From: Bacillota bacterium
Lineage (GTDB): Bacteria > Bacillota > Clostridia > Lachnospirales > Lachnospiraceae
Length of the DNA: 8,622 nucleotides
Assembly (NCBI GenBank): GCA_023436765.1
Contig: JAEZHX010000117.1
Coordinates: 1-8,622, forward strand
Direction of reading: 5' to 3'
Position 1 is the first letter of the stretch. Every line of letters begins with the position of its first letter. Under the pieces are notes generated by a model, which searched no databases, was not told where the DNA came from, and saw only the letters and a list, made by a program, of their open reading frames with translations. The position numbers were made by a program, and so were the translations under genes. Positions 6,177-8,622 of this stretch are shown here, piece after piece.

Positions 6177-8039
6177 TCATACATACTTTACCTTAAAATA
6201 AATCTGATACGGTTCATATCCGATGTCTCTGATTCTTCTGAACTCAATGACCGGATTCTGATTTATCGTCTTGAAGAAATAGCGCCAGGTTCCCCATTCC
6301 CGCTCATTTTCCATCATGATTTCAGAAGCGATATCATTATGTTCAATGAGAAGCAATCTCTCTGTATCGCAGATCCCTGCCAATACCTCAGGCCCAAAAC
6401 GGAACGCCCCTGTATGGGCATCATCGGGCAGCGGAATAAACCGGATTCCGATGGGAAGAAGGATACTGACCGTATCCCCATCCTTCCATTCCCGATTGAT
6501 TGAATAGAATTGACTGCTATCCGAGGCTCTGCCCTGTAACGAACCGTTCAGATAAATCGTAGCCTCCGACATGATCCACTCTGGAATTCGGCAGTTCAGG
6601 GTGAAGGTTTTCGCTGCTGCTGTATGAACTACGATATCGTGCTTCCGATACATCGGAATATTCTCATGCAGTACTGTAACCTCGCTTACCTCCTGACTTC
6701 CTGCGGTATTGGAGGAAGTCATCAGACTGCCGCTCATTTTATCCTGCTTCTGGAGAATTGTGATATCCGCTTCTCCAAGCCTTGTTTGCAGCTCAGAATC
6801 AATATACTGGCAGACGAACAGCTCTTCCCCCTCCTGATAATAGATGCCTCTGTTCAGTGCAGCATTGGCCTGCACCATAGTCCCATGACAGCAGAAGAAG
6901 CTGTCGGTTTCACCGCTCCAGTCCTTATGGAGCCCAGCCTTCATCGGAAGAAAATAGGTCAGCAGCCCGGTGGAGGGATGATCATGTTGACAGCCGGTCA
7001 GGGTATATTCCTGATAGTAAGCCTGTGCCATAATGCCGTTATACAGGTTGTATTCGATATATTGTATATAGGAAGGATCCTTAGTCTGTCTGAACAGAAA
7101 CTCTGCCAGCCGCATCATATTATATACAGTACAATGCTCCTGGTTCTTGTCTCCCAGTCTCTGTTTCATTTTCATCTTGGGCATCCAGATTTCACCTGAG
7201 GTTTGTCCGCCTGTAGCTAAATCTCCTCTCTCGGTCACAGCACAGTTCCAGTATGCCTCAACAATCTCCAGCCATTTTGCTTCCCCGGTCACCTCATAGG
7301 CTCTTGCACAGCCAAGAACCTCGGGTATCGTTGTATTTGCATGCATATTCGTCAGAGGGTCCTTCCCTGCCAGCAGCGGACCGAACAGCCTGTCCCGGTA
7401 ATATCGTTCCAGTAGTACTTTATATTTATCTTTCCCGGTAATGTGAAGCAGCTCAGCCCAAACCTCAAGCATTCCGCCTGTCTCAATATCCAGGATATCA
7501 TCGAATTTTTCTCGGTTGTATTTACCGCTCCATTCCACAAACCAATCGGCAAAGCGATCCGCGATCTCCAGTGCCTTTTGGCTCTCAGCATACAAATACA
7601 TATCCACCAAACCCATGAATACCTTATGGATTGTATATTGGGGAGCCCAAACCGGCTTCCCTTGTGCAATCCAGTAAAGATATTTCTCCGGTATAGGACC
7701 TGTCCACTGACCTCCGTTGTCCTTCTGACATTCTTCCAATTCATTGATCATGGCATCCGCTTTTGCTTTTATTTCCATATCGCCACTCATCTGATAATGG
7801 ATGGCCGCTGCTGACAGCCAATGCCCCAGAAAATGTCCGCGTAATTGACATACAGGAGATTCCCATCCTCCATGCGCGTCACTGCCAAGCTCCCTCCCTG
7901 TATATCTTCCGGCCTCCAGTTTAAAATTGATCAGGAGATTATCATTGGTCAATTTCATCAGATATTCCCTGTTTTTGCTCTCACGGCGTCTTAATTCATC
8001 ATCACGCAGCTTCACCTGCTTACTATTTAGCTCTTTCAT
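6177..8039 (-). CDS. GH127 family (DUF1680) beta-L-arabinofuranosidase-like enzyme
   Basis: 620 residues from the chosen start, the usual size of the family: an (alpha/alpha)6 barrel followed by beta-sandwich domains. The family's unusual Zn-dependent cysteine chemistry is visible. Compared with the Bifidobacterium enzyme HypBA1 (Glu322, Glu338, Cys340, Cys417, Cys418), this protein has E283 in SGEIW, E301 and C303 in EHCTVYN, and the pair C383-C384 in FFCCHGT, giving a nucleophilic Cys with its zinc ligands. GH127 members release terminal beta-L-arabinofuranose; related families GH142 and GH146 share the fold, so GH146-like assignment is possible. There is no signal peptide, so it is cytoplasmic. 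The start is ATG 8037-8039, because GAGGG lies 6 nt upstream; an ATG directly before it (8040-8042) and one at 8055-8057 are in frame but worse placed. The gene begins 32 nt after the stop of the broken S8 gene and is followed by the GH31 pair. Confidence 0.9.
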   Translation of the reverse strand: MKELNSKQVKLRDDELRRRESKNREYLMKLTNDNLLINFKLEAGRYTGRELGSDAHGGWESPVCQLRGHFLGHWLSAAAIHYQMSGDMEIKAKADAMINELEECQKDNGGQWTGPIPEKYLYWIAQGKPVWAPQYTIHKVFMGLVDMYLYAESQKALEIADRFADWFVEWSGKYNREKFDDILDIETGGMLEVWAELLHITGKDKYKVLLERYYRDRLFGPLLAGKDPLTNMHANTTIPEVLGCARAYEVTGEAKWLEIVEAYWNCAVTERGDLATGGQTSGEIWMPKMKMKQRLGDKNQEHCTVYNMMRLAEFLFRQTKDPSYIQYIEYNLYNGIMAQAYYQEYTLTGCQHDHPSTGLLTYFLPMKAGLHKDWSGETDSFFCCHGTMVQANAALNRGIYYQEGEELFVCQYIDSELQTRLGEADITILQKQDKMSGSLMTSSNTAGSQEVSEVTVLHENIPMYRKHDIVVHTAAAKTFTLNCRIPEWIMSEATIYLNGSLQGRASDSSQFYSINREWKDGDTVSILLPIGIRFIPLPDDAHTGAFRFGPEVLAGICDTERLLLIEHNDIASEIMMENEREWGTWRYFFKTINQNPVIEFRRIRDIGYEPYQIYFKVKYV

Positions 8040-8045
8040 CATAAG

Positions 8046-8050
8046 CCCTC
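8046..8050 (-). promoter_or_regulatory. Ribosome binding site deciding the GH127 start
   Basis: GAGGG on the minus strand is 6 nt from ATG 8037-8039 and only 3 nt from ATG 8040-8042. It lies inside the frame that would begin at ATG 8055-8057, which has no good site of its own, so the shorter start is preferred. Confidence 0.65.
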
Positions 8051-8071
8051 TTTTCATATAGTATTATTGTC

Positions 8072-8622
8072 CTAAGCATAATCCTTCCTTTGAAATAAAA
8101 TACATACGAACCACTTTTTGTATATATTCCCTGTAAAATACATTTTAAGGGATGGAAAGGCAAAAAACAATCCTTTGATATTTTTCAGACACCACACATG
8201 GGTTCCATGCCCTGACAGATCCGTACTCGGGACGATCTCCATTCTTTCGGGCATAGGTATTCTCAAGGCTTCATTAATCTGCTCTCTGGAATATAAAGTG
8301 CCAACTTTAAATCCCGGAGGTGGACTGCCGGGTATGGTCTGATCCCATAAAGCAAGGATTCTGGTTGTTCCGTCCTCATTTCTGAAATCAGGATGAGAGT
8401 AATCAATCCCGGAATCAATGACTGCAATGATAACCCCCTCCCCAAACAGATTAAAATCAGAACTCTGAATGGGATTGATACAGGAGGCTGTTCTACCTTC
8501 ATCCGCCTCATAAAACAATCGCTTCGGTTTCTCCACAAATTCTATCTGCTCATATTGTATCAATTGGTCAATCAGGTTTTCCGGAATTGTTATGATGGAA
8601 TACCCATTGGATAACTCCACTG
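8072..8622 (-). pseudogene. Truncated S8 (subtilisin-like, Csp-type) serine peptidase, 5' end outside the window
   Basis: About 142 residues are recognisable as the front half of an S8 peptidase: a prodomain-side segment (IEFVEKPKRLFYEADEGR), the catalytic Asp in AVIDSGIDYSHPDF, TTRILALWDQT, and the catalytic His in DLSGHGTHV. Similarity then stops abruptly at position 8194/8195. Where the family continues with AGIAAGNG, this frame runs into 40 residues of unrelated, Phe/Lys-rich sequence (from WCLKN) to a stop at 8072-8074. The other two frames do not resume the peptidase, so this is a lost or replaced 3' end, not a simple frameshift. The Asn oxyanion region and the catalytic Ser box (GTSMA-type) are absent, so the product cannot be an active protease. 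The frame is open through the window edge; the GTG at 8618-8620 is probably an internal Val. A contig-joining error at 8195 cannot be excluded. Confidence 0.8.
8128..8152. repeat. Imperfect inverted repeat upstream of GH127
   Basis: On the minus strand TCCCT-TAAAAT-GT-ATTTTA-C-AGGGA gives 11 pairable positions with one bulged C. It lies about 90 nt upstream of the GH127 start, inside the unrelated tail of the broken S8 gene, followed by an A/T-rich stretch (AATATATACAAAAA). It might be an operator or leader hairpin for the GH operon. No convincing -35/-10 pair was found in 8058-8194. Confidence 0.45.

Noticed and set aside
6624..7199. 191-codon plus-strand open frame opposite GH127
   Set aside because: It is antisense to the region carrying the Zn/Cys active site; no family similarity and no start signal were seen.
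8195..8200. Possible group II intron 5' end (GTGTG) at the S8 break
   Set aside because: Only about 150 nt separate the break from GH127 and no intron core, reverse transcriptase or 3' exon of the peptidase follows.

Overview
The window looks like part of a carbohydrate-utilisation locus from a low-to-mid GC, anaerobic Gram-positive bacterium, most likely a Clostridia/Lachnospiraceae-type organism. Three things point there: free use of ATA, AGA and AGG codons, AGGAGG-type ribosome binding sites with consensus sigma-A promoter elements, and an S8 peptidase of the Csp-like kind with a 'KPKRLFY' prodomain-side motif that I associate with that group. The taxonomic call is inference from style, not from a marker gene. 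Every gene I can support is on the minus strand, so transcription runs from high to low coordinates.

In order of transcription: (1) 8622-8072, the N-terminal half of an S8 subtilisin-like peptidase. It enters from outside the window and loses homology directly after the catalytic His motif, so it is a broken gene. (2) 8039-6177, a GH127-type (DUF1680) beta-L-arabinofuranosidase with its Cys/Glu zinc and catalytic site intact. (3) 6095-4104, a short GH31 alpha-xylosidase/alpha-glucosidase-like enzyme without the distal C-terminal domain. (4) 4069-1691, a second, clearly different GH31 enzyme of full length with a DUF5110-like C-terminus. (5) 1493-75, a GH43 enzyme with a C-terminal CBM6-like module, followed by a strong hairpin terminator (4-40).

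The two GH31 genes are 34 nt apart and GH127 lies about 80 nt upstream of them, so these three are probably co-transcribed. The 188-nt gap before GH43 holds a near-consensus promoter (TTGATA-17 nt-TATAAT) with a LacI-family-like palindrome at the predicted transcription start, so GH43 can probably be expressed and repressed separately. No enzyme here has a signal peptide, no transporter or regulator is present, and all four are exo-type families. The simplest reading is intracellular trimming of imported hemicellulose oligosaccharides.

The combination of beta-L-arabinofuranosidase, GH43 arabinofuranosidase and GH31 alpha-xylosidase matches, linkage by linkage, the beta-L-Araf-(1,3)-alpha-L-Araf-(1,2)-alpha-D-Xyl side chain of solanaceous xyloglucan. 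That is a hypothesis, not a demonstrated function. I saw no RNA genes, insertion sequence, CRISPR array or origin.
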